A DNA stretch of 64,000 nucleotides from Nocardioides gilvus (GTDB taxonomy: Bacteria; Actinomycetota; Actinomycetes; Propionibacteriales; Nocardioidaceae). The notes under the pieces were generated by a model, which was given only the letters and a program-made list of their open reading frames with translations, made no database searches and was not told the origin of the DNA. Location of the stretch: NCBI RefSeq assembly GCF_003194605.1, contig NZ_QHKY01000002.1:372001-436000 (forward strand), in the 5' to 3' direction. The translations under genes and the position numbers were made by a program. This document shows, piece after piece, positions 7,935-17,508 of this stretch (position 1 is the first letter of the stretch; the number at the start of each line of letters is the position of its first letter).

Positions 7935-8510
7935 TCAGGTCTGCGGCTTGACAGAGTAGTGGACCGCCGACTTGCCCAACGCGACCGAGAAACGCACTGC
8001 GACCTCGAAGCCGTGACCGATGCCGTTGACGACGCGTTGCGCGACACCGTCGACCGTCGCCGTCTCGGTCGCCTCGATCTCGTAGTCGGCCCGCTCGAGA
8101 CCGGCCCGGATCCGCTCCTCGTGGGCGGCGAGATCAGTGTCGGTGACGAGCATCGTCACCTCGAAGACCCCCTGCTCAGCAGCCACTGCGTTGACGCTGT
8201 GTCCACCCTCGGGCAGCGGCAGGGTGGAGGGGAACTCCTCGGGCATCGCGAGGTCCTCGCCGATCAACAAGGTGCCGTCCTTGCCCTTGATCGTGATCGT
8301 GCCTGTCTCGGCGTCGACGTCCACGTCCTCGACGTCGTCGCCGTGCTCACCGTCGGCGATGGCCTTCTCCAGCGCGCCCTCACCAGCGGTCTCGGCCTTG
8401 TCGCGCACCTTCTCCTCCGCGCTGCAGCCGGTGACGGCGCCGAGCGCGACCACGGTGAGCGCAACCAGGGCCAGCGAGCCGGAGCGTACGAACCTCGAGT
8501 GCGGCGTCAT
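7935..8510 (-). CDS. Lipoprotein B of a local four-member family
   Basis: 191 residues with signal peptide and lipobox VTGC (C29). After an acidic helix (EEKVRDKAETAGEGALEKAIADGE) comes DVDAETGTITIKGKDGTLLIGEDLAMPEEFPSTLPLPEGG, then a helix AAHEERIRAGLERADYEIEA and beta strands. It is closest to lipoprotein C: same order, same LPxxFPxxxPLPxG core and same dense acidic stretch before it. Unknown function. Probably transcribed with A and C. Confidence 0.82.
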   Translation of the reverse strand: MTPHSRFVRSGSLALVALTVVALGAVTGCSAEEKVRDKAETAGEGALEKAIADGEHGDDVEDVDVDAETGTITIKGKDGTLLIGEDLAMPEEFPSTLPLPEGGHSVNAVAAEQGVFEVTMLVTDTDLAAHEERIRAGLERADYEIEATETATVDGVAQRVVNGIGHGFEVAVRFSVALGKSAVHYSVKPQT

Positions 8511-8527
8511 GGTCCCTCCTCGGAGCC

Positions 8528-8567
8528 GGACGTGGTGGCGGGCAGATCGGCGGACGTGGTGGCGGGC
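8528..8567. repeat. Two direct copies of a 16-bp G-rich repeat
   Basis: GGACGTGGTGGCGGGC occurs at 8528-8543 and again at 8552-8567, with a 24-base period, in the gap between lipoproteins B and C. It may be duplication slippage in the leader of lipoprotein B, and no function is evident. Confidence 0.6.
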
Positions 8568-8583
8568 GGGACGAGGGCGGTGA

Positions 8584-9102
8584 TCAGCCCTCAGCCTTCG
8601 CCAACGTGTAGACGGCGGTGGCCTCTTCCTCAGGAGTGACCATGAGCACGATGGAGAGCTCGCGCACGGCGGACGTGGCGGTGAAGTGGACCTGCTTGCC
8701 CGACTCCTGGTCGATCCGCATGCCGTCCTCGATGGTGTAACCCGCCTCGGTGAGCCCTGACCTGAGGTGCTCTTCGAGACTCTCCATGTCGGGGGCCTCG
8801 AAGGCGAGCATCATGGTCGTCCGCTCGCCCTCCTCGTAGACCGAGTTGACCTTGTAGTCACCCTGCGGGAGCGGGACCTCCTCGGGGAAGTCATCGGGCA
8901 GCTCGACGCCTTCGCCATAGTTCATGACGTTGCCCTCGCCGTCCTCGACGGTGACCTTCTCGCCGTCGATGTCGACCTTGGAGCCCTCCTTGGAGAGCAT
9001 CGCCTCGGCGGCCTCCTCGGCGGCCTTCTCCTCGGCTCCGCAGCCGGTGGCCAGGGCTGCGACGAGAAGAACGGCGCCCAGGGCGCGTACAGGACGAATC
9101 AT
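8584..9102 (-). CDS. Lipoprotein C of a local four-member family
   Basis: 172 residues from ATG 9102, set by GGAGG six bases upstream and the signal peptide that then begins the protein (an in-frame start at 9162 has neither). The lipobox ATGC gives C21. An alanine/glutamate helix leads to VDIDGEKVTVEDGEGNVMNYGEGVELPDDFPEEVPLPQG, then LEEHLRSGLTEAGYTIEDG and a beta-rich end. It is the first gene of the A-B-C group and 96 bases from the divergent DUF3054 gene. The family is unrecognised. Confidence 0.82.
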   Translation of the reverse strand: MIRPVRALGAVLLVAALATGCGAEEKAAEEAAEAMLSKEGSKVDIDGEKVTVEDGEGNVMNYGEGVELPDDFPEEVPLPQGDYKVNSVYEEGERTTMMLAFEAPDMESLEEHLRSGLTEAGYTIEDGMRIDQESGKQVHFTATSAVRELSIVLMVTPEEEATAVYTLAKAEG

Positions 9103-9198
9103 TGCTTCCTCCAGGAAGTGTCGGACCGACCCCCCGCCGGCCCTGACAGTGGCTGCAGTCAATCACGTCACGAGCGCGGTCGATGAGAGGATCACACC

Positions 9199-9567
9199 AT
9201 GAGCACCAGCACCTCTCCCTACGTCCTCCGGCTCGGTGCCCTGGCGCTCGACGCGGTCCTCGTGGTGGTCTTCGCTGTCCTCGGAGCACGTACGCACCAC
9301 GACGGCGCGCTGGGCGTGGAGGACGTCGCCGACGTGGCCTGGCCCTTCCTGGTGGGGCTCGGCCTGGCGCACGCTCTCCTGCAGACTCCCTTCACGCTGC
9401 GCTCCGGGCTGCTCGTCTGGCTCAGCACCGTGGTGGTCGGCATGGTGCTGCGGCAGCTGACCGGCGACGGGACGGCTGTTGCCTTCGTCGTGGTCGCGAC
9501 CCTCTTCAACTTCGCCACGCTGCTCGGCTGGCGGGCGATCGCCACGTGGCGCGCTCGACGCACCTGA
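9199..9567 (+). CDS. DUF3054 membrane protein
   Basis: 122 residues with four predicted membrane segments (LGALALDAVLVVVFAVLGART; PFLVGLGLAHALLQ; GLLVWLSTVVVGMVLRQL; AVAFVVVATLFNFATLLGWRAI). It matches DUF3054, an actinobacterial/haloarchaeal family of unknown function. It lies 63 bases upstream of the molybdopterin oxidoreductase on the same strand, but a promoter sits between them, so co-regulation is not required. Confidence 0.8.
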   Translation: MSTSTSPYVLRLGALALDAVLVVVFAVLGARTHHDGALGVEDVADVAWPFLVGLGLAHALLQTPFTLRSGLLVWLSTVVVGMVLRQLTGDGTAVAFVVVATLFNFATLLGWRAIATWRARRT

Positions 9568-9596
9568 CGCGCTGTCGACGAGTCCGACGCCCCGAC

Positions 9597-9623
9597 CCAT
9601 CCGTCTGCGGCTCCGCACCGAAC
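9597..9623 (+). promoter_or_regulatory. SigK-type promoter of the molybdopterin oxidoreductase
   Basis: CCATCC (9597-9602), 15 bases, CCGAAC (9618-9623). The same -35 and spacing, with CCGAAG as -10, occur upstream of the fasciclin gene at 11258-11284. As I recall, the mycobacterial SigK consensus is CCATCC followed by a CCGAAT-like -10 with a slightly longer spacer. Transcription would start at about 9630, directly at the GTG, so the transcript would be leaderless. Confidence 0.7.
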
Positions 9624-9630
9624 AGGGGTT

Positions 9631-11205
9631 GTGCCGACACCTCTGAGATCCACCGCGCTCCATGCCATCTACGGAATCGTCGCGACCTGCTTCGGGATGG
9701 CGCTGGCCCACCTGGTGGCGGCTCTGACGGTGCCGGACGCCTCGCCGGTCTTCGCGGTCGGATCGACCGTGATCGACCTGACCCCCACCCCGCTCAAGGA
9801 GTGGGCCATCGCGCAGTTCGGCACGGCCGACAAGGCGGTCCTGCTGGGCAGTGTCATCGTGGTCGTGCTGCTGCTCGCAGGGGTCGCCGGCATCCTGGCG
9901 CGACGCCGACCTGCCCTCGGCATCGGTTTCCTGATGGTCCTGGCCGGCCTCGGCACCGCAGCCGCCGTGCTGCGCCCCGGCGCCGGCCCGCTCGATCTCT
10001 TCCCCGGGCTGACAGCAGCCGCCGCCGGCGCGGCGTCGCTGGCGTGGATGCTTCGACTCGACGCCCAGGCAGGGACTGCGCACCAGCAGGACCCCTCTGC
10101 TGAGACGGCCGCAAACACCGGAGCCACCCCGCACTCCTCCACGACACCGAGTCGCCGCGGGGTCCTCATCGTCACCGCGGGACTGACCGCCGCCGCCGCG
10201 GGACTGGCCGCAGGCGGCCAGTGGATCAGCCGCCGCGCCCTCGCCATCGCCGACATCGCGTTCCCCACCCCCGCCGACCCGGCGGGCGCATTCCCGCGTG
10301 GCCTGGAGGAGATGGTGCCCGACATCACCCCGCTGCGTACGCCGGACGGCGACTTCTACCGGATCGACACCCGCCTCACCCTGCCGTCGGTCGACATCGA
10401 CTCCTGGACGCTCACCATCGACGGCGACGTCGACCGCGAGGTCATCTTCACCTTCGACGACCTGCTGAAGATGCCGCTCACCGAACGCGACATCACCCTC
10501 ACCTGTGTCTCCAACGAAGTGGGCGGCCCCTACGTCGGCAGCGCCCGATGGATCGGAGTGCCGCTGCGCGACCTGCTGGACCAAGCCGGGATCGACAGCA
10601 CCGGCGCCGACCAGATCCTCAGCACCGACGTGGACGGCATGACGATCTCCACCCCACTCGACGTGGCGATCGACGGCCGTGACTCGATGATCGCGCTCGG
10701 GATGAACGGCGCCGCACTGCCTCGTCAGCACGGTTTTCCCGCGCGCATGGTCGTGCCCGGCCTGTACGGCTTCGTCTCGGCCTGCAAGTGGATCACCCGC
10801 ATGACGCTGACGACGTACGACGACCAGGAGGCGTACTGGACCGAGCGGGAGTGGGCGACCGATGCCCCGATCCGGATCTCGAGCCGCATCGACACACCAC
10901 GCCCCTTCGCTGACGGGAAGGCGGGCCAGATGATGATCGGCGGGATCGCCTGGGCCCAGCACGTCGGCATCGAACGAGTCGAGGTGCGCATCGACGGCGG
11001 GGCGTGGCAGAAGACCACCCTGGGGCCCGAGGTCACCGACGACCACTGGCGCCAGTGGTACCTGCCGTGGGACGCCGAGGCCGGTCGCCACCTGCTCGCC
11101 TGTCGGGCGGTCGGCAAGGACGGCACGGTCCAGGAAGCCGTGCGGCGTACGCCGTTCCCGAGCGGCTCGAGCGGCGTCCAGGAGGTCGTCGTCAACGTCT
11201 CGTGA
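9631..11205 (+). CDS. Membrane-anchored molybdopterin-dependent oxidoreductase (sulfite-oxidase fold)
   Basis: 524 residues from GTG 9631. Five hydrophobic segments occupy about residues 8-205, the last (VLIVTAGLTAAAAGLAAGGQWISRRAL) resembling a signal anchor. The sulfite-oxidase-type Mo-cofactor domain follows, with the metal-ligand cysteine in ITLTCVSNEVGG (C292) and the GVPLRDLL and GFPARMVVPGLYG motifs, then a C-terminal Mo-co dimerisation beta domain ending VQEVVVNVS. The catalytic domain should face outward. The substrate is unknown, and repair of oxidised sulfur groups is one possibility for this superfamily. It heads the SigK-controlled block and has its own SigK-like promoter. Confidence 0.88.
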   Translation: MPTPLRSTALHAIYGIVATCFGMALAHLVAALTVPDASPVFAVGSTVIDLTPTPLKEWAIAQFGTADKAVLLGSVIVVVLLLAGVAGILARRRPALGIGFLMVLAGLGTAAAVLRPGAGPLDLFPGLTAAAAGAASLAWMLRLDAQAGTAHQQDPSAETAANTGATPHSSTTPSRRGVLIVTAGLTAAAAGLAAGGQWISRRALAIADIAFPTPADPAGAFPRGLEEMVPDITPLRTPDGDFYRIDTRLTLPSVDIDSWTLTIDGDVDREVIFTFDDLLKMPLTERDITLTCVSNEVGGPYVGSARWIGVPLRDLLDQAGIDSTGADQILSTDVDGMTISTPLDVAIDGRDSMIALGMNGAALPRQHGFPARMVVPGLYGFVSACKWITRMTLTTYDDQEAYWTEREWATDAPIRISSRIDTPRPFADGKAGQMMIGGIAWAQHVGIERVEVRIDGGAWQKTTLGPEVTDDHWRQWYLPWDAEAGRHLLACRAVGKDGTVQEAVRRTPFPSGSSGVQEVVVNVS

Positions 11206-11257
11206 GGCGCATCGCGACACCTGCTTGAAGATTCTTCGAGAAATGTTCCCGATCCAC

Positions 11258-11284
11258 CCATCCGTCCTCCACCCCGCTCCGAAG
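11258..11284 (+). promoter_or_regulatory. SigK-type promoter of the fasciclin-sigK-rskA unit
   Basis: CCATCC (11258-11263), 15 bases, CCGAAG (11279-11284). It shares the ten bases CCCATCCGTC around the -35 with the promoter at 9597. The predicted start near 11291 gives a leader of about 80 bases to the fasciclin ATG. Since sigK follows in the same direction, this would make sigK self-inducing. Confidence 0.7.
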
Positions 11285-11369
11285 ACCACATGACGGCAGC
11301 AACCAGCGCAGTCGTCGGAGACCGGGGAAGACATCCCGACTCCCACCCAAAATCTCGAAAGGCGACATC

Positions 11370-12002
11370 ATGAAGCTCTCGACTCGCACCGCCGGCCTGG
11401 CTGCACTCGCGCTCTCCATGTCCCTCGGGCTCGCCGCCTGTGGCGACAGCGACGACGACTCCACTGCCAACGACACCTCGAGCACCTCGTCGGCCACCCC
11501 GACCCCGAGCGAGGACGCCTCGATGGCTCCCGCCTCCGACGCCCCCTTCGGCCCGGCCTGCGACCAGCTCCCCACCGAGGGTGACGGCTCCGCTGCCACC
11601 ATGGCCGAGCAGCCCGTCGGCACCGCCGCCGCCGGCAACCCGCTGCTGACCACCCTGGTCGCCGCGCTCACCGAGGCCGACCTGGTCGACACGCTGAACT
11701 CCGCCGAGGCGCTCACCGTCTTCGCCCCGACCGACGAGGCCTTCGCGAAGATCCCCGAGGCTGACCTCAACGCCCTGCTCGCCGACAAGGAGATGCTGAC
11801 CAAGGTGCTCACCCACCACGTCGTCGGCGAGACCGTCTCCGTCGACGAGATCGGTGGCGAGCACGAGACCCTCAACGGCACCTCGGTGACCGTCGAAGGC
11901 GCGGGCGAGGAGTGGACCGTGGACGGCGCAGCCGTCGTCTGTGGCAACGTCTCCACCGCAAATGCCAAGGTGTACGTCATCGACACGGTGCTCATGCCCT
12001 GA
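11370..12002 (+). CDS. Fasciclin-domain lipoprotein (MPT70/MPT83-like)
   Basis: 210 residues. Signal peptide with lipobox LAAC (C24), a disordered acidic Ser/Thr/Pro linker to about residue 60, then one FAS1 domain: NPLLTTLVAALTEADLVDTLNSAEALTVFAPTDEAFAKIP, later LTKVLTHHVVGETVS, ending VYVIDTVLMP. Two cysteines (PACDQLPT and VVCGNVS) could form a disulfide as in MPT70. In mycobacteria the fasciclin proteins MPT70/MPT83 are the main SigK targets, and here sigK follows 26 bases downstream under a SigK-type promoter. The strong ribosome site is GAAAGGCGA before ATG 11370. Role: surface-exposed, possibly adhesion or stress related. Confidence 0.92.
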   Translation: MKLSTRTAGLAALALSMSLGLAACGDSDDDSTANDTSSTSSATPTPSEDASMAPASDAPFGPACDQLPTEGDGSAATMAEQPVGTAAAGNPLLTTLVAALTEADLVDTLNSAEALTVFAPTDEAFAKIPEADLNALLADKEMLTKVLTHHVVGETVSVDEIGGEHETLNGTSVTVEGAGEEWTVDGAAVVCGNVSTANAKVYVIDTVLMP

Positions 12003-12028
12003 TCGAACGACAACCACCAAGGACTGAC

Positions 12029-12649
12029 GTGGACCACTTGAGGCCCGTACCCCCGGAGGATCCCGCACACGCGGGGTCCTCCGGGGAGGGCGCCGCTTCT
12101 CCCGGCCCCGACCCGGCCGCCCTGCTGCACTCCGCAGCACGCGGCGACGAGGCGGCGTTCGCGCAGTTCTACGACCTCACCAGCTCGAAGGCGTACGGCC
12201 TGGCCCTGCGCGTGGTCCGCAACCCGGCCCACGCGCAGGAGGTCACCCAGGAGGCCTACCTCGACGTGTGGCGCCAGAGCGCCAGGTACGACTCGTCCAG
12301 AGGCTCGGCCATGGCCTGGCTGATGACCATCGTGCACCGCAAGGCAGTCGACCGGGTCCGCTCGGTCGAGAGCTCCTCCGTGCGTGAGGTCACCTGGGAG
12401 CGGGAGTCCCAACCGATCGACCACGACCAGACCGCCGAGACCGCGCACGCCTCCCTCGAGGGACGACGTGTGCGCAGCGCGGTCGCCGAGCTGACTCCGA
12501 TCCAACGCGAGGCAGTCGAGCTCGCCTACTTCGGTGGCTACACGCACACTGAGGTGGCCAGCATGCTGGACGTGCCACTCGGCACGGCCAAGACAAGAAT
12601 CCGAGACGGCCTGATCCGGCTGCGAGACGCCCTGGGGGTGGGATCATGA
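12029..12649 (+). CDS. sigK: ECF RNA polymerase sigma factor SigK
   Basis: 206 residues from GTG 12029, set by AAGGA five bases upstream; a longer frame from 11912 overlaps the fasciclin gene. Region 2 spans about residues 33-100 (YDLTSSKAYGLALRVVRNPAHAQEVTQEAYLDVWRQSARYD, AMAWLMTIVHRKAVDRVR), and region 4 is LTPIQREAVELAYFGGYTHTEVASMLDVPLGTAKTRIRDGLIRLRDAL. The fasciclin neighbour and the downstream RskA-like anti-sigma gene support SigK identity. The protein contains no cysteine at all, unlike M. tuberculosis SigK, which has a redox-sensitive pair. Its stop overlaps the rskA start (ATGA). Confidence 0.92.
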   Translation: MDHLRPVPPEDPAHAGSSGEGAASPGPDPAALLHSAARGDEAAFAQFYDLTSSKAYGLALRVVRNPAHAQEVTQEAYLDVWRQSARYDSSRGSAMAWLMTIVHRKAVDRVRSVESSSVREVTWERESQPIDHDQTAETAHASLEGRRVRSAVAELTPIQREAVELAYFGGYTHTEVASMLDVPLGTAKTRIRDGLIRLRDALGVGS

Positions 12650-13332
12650 ACGACATCCATCTGCTCTCGGGCGCCTACGCCCTGGACGCGCTGGACGACC
12701 TGGAGCGAGCCCGGTTCAAGGACCACCTCGCCCAGTGCCCGGACTGCACCGAAGAAGTCGCCTCCCTACGTGAAGCCGCAGCCTTCCTGGCCGAGGAGAC
12801 CCTCATGACGCCGCCCCCGGGGCTGCGTACGGCCGTGCTCACCCGGGTCTCCCAGGTGCGCCCCCTGCCGCCACTCGCTGTGCGCCGCAGGCCGAAGCAT
12901 CGATTTCCTCTTCTCCTGGCTGCTGCTGTAGCGATCATCGCCGGCGTCGGTGCCGTTGCCTGGAGTCCGTGGACCAACGACGCGGCGCCCAGTGACGCCG
13001 AGCGGGTCCTCCAGGCCTCCGACGCGCAGCGCGCCGTCGTCGACCTCGGGGAGTCCGGACGGGCCACCGTGGTCCGCTCAGTCGCCGAGGACAAGGCGGT
13101 GATCGTGACCGAGGAGATGGTCGCCCCGCCCGAAGGCATGGTCTTCCAGGTCTGGTTCCAGACGCCGGAGGACGACATGGTCCCGGCCGGAGTGATGGAG
13201 CCGGTGCCCGACCAGACGCTCGTGCTCGACGGGTCGGCAGCCGACGCGGTCGGCGCCGGGATCACCGTCGAACCCGAAGGTGGTTCCCCCGCCCCGACCT
13301 CGGAGCCGATCGCCCTCTTCGACCTCACCTGA
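12646..13332 (+). CDS. rskA: Anti-sigma-K factor RskA
   Basis: 228 residues. The cytoplasmic N-terminal domain carries a zinc anti-sigma motif H27-x3-C31-x2-C34 (HLAQCPDC). One membrane helix (about residues 87-106) is followed by an extracytoplasmic RskA C-terminal domain (GEVARATVVRS-like core, GMVFQVWFQTPEDDMVPAGVMEP, GITVEPEGGSPAPTSEPI). RskA holds SigK at the membrane until regulated proteolysis releases it. The four-base overlap with sigK implies coupled translation, and a strong hairpin follows at 13363. Confidence 0.92.
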   Translation: MNDIHLLSGAYALDALDDLERARFKDHLAQCPDCTEEVASLREAAAFLAEETLMTPPPGLRTAVLTRVSQVRPLPPLAVRRRPKHRFPLLLAAAVAIIAGVGAVAWSPWTNDAAPSDAERVLQASDAQRAVVDLGESGRATVVRSVAEDKAVIVTEEMVAPPEGMVFQVWFQTPEDDMVPAGVMEPVPDQTLVLDGSAADAVGAGITVEPEGGSPAPTSEPIALFDLT

Positions 13333-13362
13333 GACAACAGGACGCTCCCAGCAGACACCCTC

Positions 13363-13396
13363 AGCGGCCGTCGGACCCCATGGTCCGGCGGCCGCT
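13363..13396. terminator. Hairpin terminator between rskA and lipoprotein D
   Basis: A 15-bp stem with one G-T pair (AGCGGCCGTCGGACC / GGTCCGGCGGCCGCT) and a 4-base loop, 31 bases after the rskA stop. It has no U-tract. It can serve both convergent genes. Confidence 0.7.
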
Positions 13397-13424
13397 CTGC
13401 GTGGAACGGCAGGAGGGCAGCGCC

Positions 13425-14012
13425 TCAGCGGGCGCAGGTGTCCTCGGCCAACGCGTACTCACCGGTGACCACACCGTCACCACGGCTGGTCAGGGTGAGG
13501 GTGGCGTCGACGGGAGTCACGGCCGCGCCGTCGGCTGCGTTCTTGAGGCGGAGGACCTCGACGTGGGTGATGACCGGTGCGACCGGGGCCTCCTCCTCGA
13601 AGGCGCCGAACTCGTTGACCGGCTCGTTGACCGGCTCGGCCGAGGTGACGGAGGAGACGAGCTCCACCTGGAGACCGTTGGCGCGAGCACGGGAGCCCAC
13701 CGCTCCGCCCTCGACCTGGGCGTCGGAGGTGGGGACGAGGAAGTTGACGGTGCACGTCAGCGTGCCCACGGCGGTGACTGAAGCTCCTTCGGGCATGGGG
13801 AGCGCGAGAGGGAACCATTCGGGGGCCACCAAGCCGGGGGTGACCGCGGCAGGCGCCATGGCGAGCTCGGCAGTGGCCGCCGGGGTCTCTGCAGCGGCGC
13901 GGGACACCCGGGCGTCGTCCTCGGACGCACAACCCGCCAGCAGCCCGGTCAGCAGCACGGCTGATCCGGCCGCACCCCACCCACGGATGAGAAGACCTCG
14001 CTGACCGCGCAT
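13425..14012 (-). CDS. Lipoprotein D, distant member of the local family
   Basis: 195 residues from ATG 14012, with GGAGGT four bases upstream. The start at 14075 would bury the signal peptide. Lipobox LAGC (C28), an alanine/proline-rich linker, then VAPEWFPLALPMPEGASVTAVGTLTCTVNFLVPTSDAQ, whose FPxxxPxPxG core matches lipoproteins A-C on the other side of the SigK module. The rest differs: an acidic EPVNEPVNEFGAFEEEAPVAPV segment and a final cysteine (LAEDTC). Function is unknown. Confidence 0.78.
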   Translation of the reverse strand: MRGQRGLLIRGWGAAGSAVLLTGLLAGCASEDDARVSRAAAETPAATAELAMAPAAVTPGLVAPEWFPLALPMPEGASVTAVGTLTCTVNFLVPTSDAQVEGGAVGSRARANGLQVELVSSVTSAEPVNEPVNEFGAFEEEAPVAPVITHVEVLRLKNAADGAAVTPVDATLTLTSRGDGVVTGEYALAEDTCAR

Positions 14013-14153
14013 GGCGACCTCCGGCAGAAACGGGCCGATGCGGCTGAACACCGACACTCGATTGATAGCGAGCATGGCACGACCGCCGGACCTCGACAGG
14101 CGGGGCGATCAAGATCCCCAAAACGGGGTAGCCCGGCCGGAATGGTCAGATGG

Positions 14154-15836
<1,683 letters not shown>

Positions 15837-15844
15837 CCCGGTGG

Positions 15845-15891
15845 GGCGTCATCATCAGCGCGCGCCCGAGCAACCTCCCCTGATGACGTCC
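15845..15891 (-). repeat. Dispersed palindromic repeat, copy a
   Basis: Reading the minus strand from 15891: GGACGTCATCA, three bases, then GAGGTTGC, closed on the other side by a complementary TGATGATGACGCC arm. The same core occurs at 46443, 46507, 60039 and 60102. It sits between two genes on the same strand, as REP-type elements do. Confidence 0.7.
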
Positions 15892-15916
15892 GCGGCGGCG
15901 CCCCAGGACCTCGCCC

Positions 15917-17308
15917 TCAGCTGGGAACCGCTGCCTTCCTCGCCTCCGCGATCGCCGACTTGGCGTCGGCCCACGTCATGTGGCCCTTGAAGGCCGCCAG
16001 GGATGCCCGGAGGCTGTAGTTGAAGACGTAGTCGCGGCGCGTCGGGTACAACTCGGCGAGACGCTCCGGGGTGAAGGCGGTGGTGGTCCCGAAGAGCCCG
16101 CAGAAGAAGTTGCCCGCGTCGGCGGACGAGTTGCCCAGCCCGCTGTGCGACGCGGTCGGGACGTCGATGTCGGGCAAGCGCACGCCACCCTTGGCGTTGC
16201 CGTCGGCATCGCGCTGGATGACGTTGTCAACGATCTCGATCGGCTTGGCCGACGGCGGTCGGCTGCCGAACCGGACCCACTTCTCGAGGGCGGCGTACGC
16301 GGCGTTGGCGGCGTAGCGGAACGGGAAGTCGTTGACCGGCTTCGCGCAACCCATCAACCAGGCCACCCCGGCACTGTTCGTCTCCTTGCCGAGCGTGGCC
16401 TCGATCGTGTAGACGTCCACGTGCGCTGCGCCCGCCACCTCCCAGGTGTGCACGTTGCCCTTGTTGGGCTGGCGCACCGACTCCCAGTTGCCGAGGTCAC
16501 CCTCGGTCTGGAGCTGGAAGACGGGCACGTCGACGTCGGAGCGGATCTCGGGTGAGTACTGGCCGAAGAAGCCGGTGTCGGCGAGCGGCGCAGCGGGGGC
16601 GAAACGGGAGTGGATCATGAACCCGTCGAAGATCTGGTCCTCGAGGTGGAAGGCGTTGACGTACGTCGTCAGGCGGAAGGCCGACTGCGACTCGCCAGCG
16701 GCGATGACCCGGCGCGGGCGGAGGCCGCCGAGCAGTTCGTCGGCCTGCTCGCGCACCGCGGCGCCGGCCTGGGCGTAGATGTCGTAGCTGTGGGCGTCCT
16801 TGGCGATCTCGAGCGAGGCGTAGCGGGGGTCGCTCTTCTTCGCGGACTCGACCCCGGCGCGCTGGGCGGAGACGCCCACCCAAGCGGCGCCGCTGGCCAG
16901 GATTCGGTTCCGCGCCTGGACGAAGCTCGGCGCGACGTCGGCGCCCGAGCTGACGTTGAGCCACTCGACCCAGACGGTGCCGTTGAAGCGCTTGGGGTCC
17001 TTGGGCCGGTTGACGATCATCCGGGTCCGGAAGGGGGCACCCGACTCGTCGACCTCCTTCTCCCACTTGTTGTCCGCCGCCCAGTCGCCGACCTCGCGGT
17101 AGGAGTTGGCCTCACCCTCCAGGAAGAACTCGGACTCGACGTAGCCGGCTGACTCGGTCAGCTTGGCGACGGAGGCCTGGGGCGTGCCCTCAGGGGCAGG
17201 CGAGACATCAGGGGCCGGAGCGGCGACTGCTCCGGGCATCGGCGCCACGACCAAGGCGGCGGCGACGGTGAATGCGCCGGCGAGCAGGCGCGTACGAGTG
17301 AATGACAT
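15917..17308 (-). CDS. Secreted alpha/beta-hydrolase-domain protein
   Basis: 463 residues from ATG 17308, with GGAGGA eight bases upstream. A Sec signal peptide (FTRTRLLAGAFTVAAALVVAPMPGAVAA) has a likely cleavage after AVA-A. The mature protein has the alpha/beta-hydrolase domain found in large uncharacterised secreted hydrolases: FNGTVWVEWLNVSSG, WVGVSAQRAGV, and the nucleophile elbow GESQSAFRLTTYVN. A late histidine region is less clear. Cysteines near the end (WLMGCAKPV, NFFCGLFG) could pair. The substrate is unknown, but an ester is likely. Confidence 0.82.
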   Translation of the reverse strand: MSFTRTRLLAGAFTVAAALVVAPMPGAVAAPAPDVSPAPEGTPQASVAKLTESAGYVESEFFLEGEANSYREVGDWAADNKWEKEVDESGAPFRTRMIVNRPKDPKRFNGTVWVEWLNVSSGADVAPSFVQARNRILASGAAWVGVSAQRAGVESAKKSDPRYASLEIAKDAHSYDIYAQAGAAVREQADELLGGLRPRRVIAAGESQSAFRLTTYVNAFHLEDQIFDGFMIHSRFAPAAPLADTGFFGQYSPEIRSDVDVPVFQLQTEGDLGNWESVRQPNKGNVHTWEVAGAAHVDVYTIEATLGKETNSAGVAWLMGCAKPVNDFPFRYAANAAYAALEKWVRFGSRPPSAKPIEIVDNVIQRDADGNAKGGVRLPDIDVPTASHSGLGNSSADAGNFFCGLFGTTTAFTPERLAELYPTRRDYVFNYSLRASLAAFKGHMTWADAKSAIAEARKAAVPS

Positions 17309-17508
17309 GCGGGTTCCTCCAGAATCCCCGCCGTGCCCTCCCGGCACGACCTCCCATGTGTACCGGTCAGGGTTGCGCAGCGCAACGACGCGTGCCCCGT
17401 TCTGGGCGCTGCGCACGACAGGCGCTGTGACCGCAGCACCAACAGCAGAGGCGGGGTCCCGACAAGCAGTCTCCTCATCCTCGCTCAGGAGCGTGGGAGG
17501 GTGGTTCC

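Noticed and set aside
9163..11346. 727-codon minus-strand frame opposite the molybdopterin oxidoreductase
   Set aside because: Low-complexity Gly/Arg/Asp translation with no domain; the plus strand has C292 and all Mo-domain motifs.
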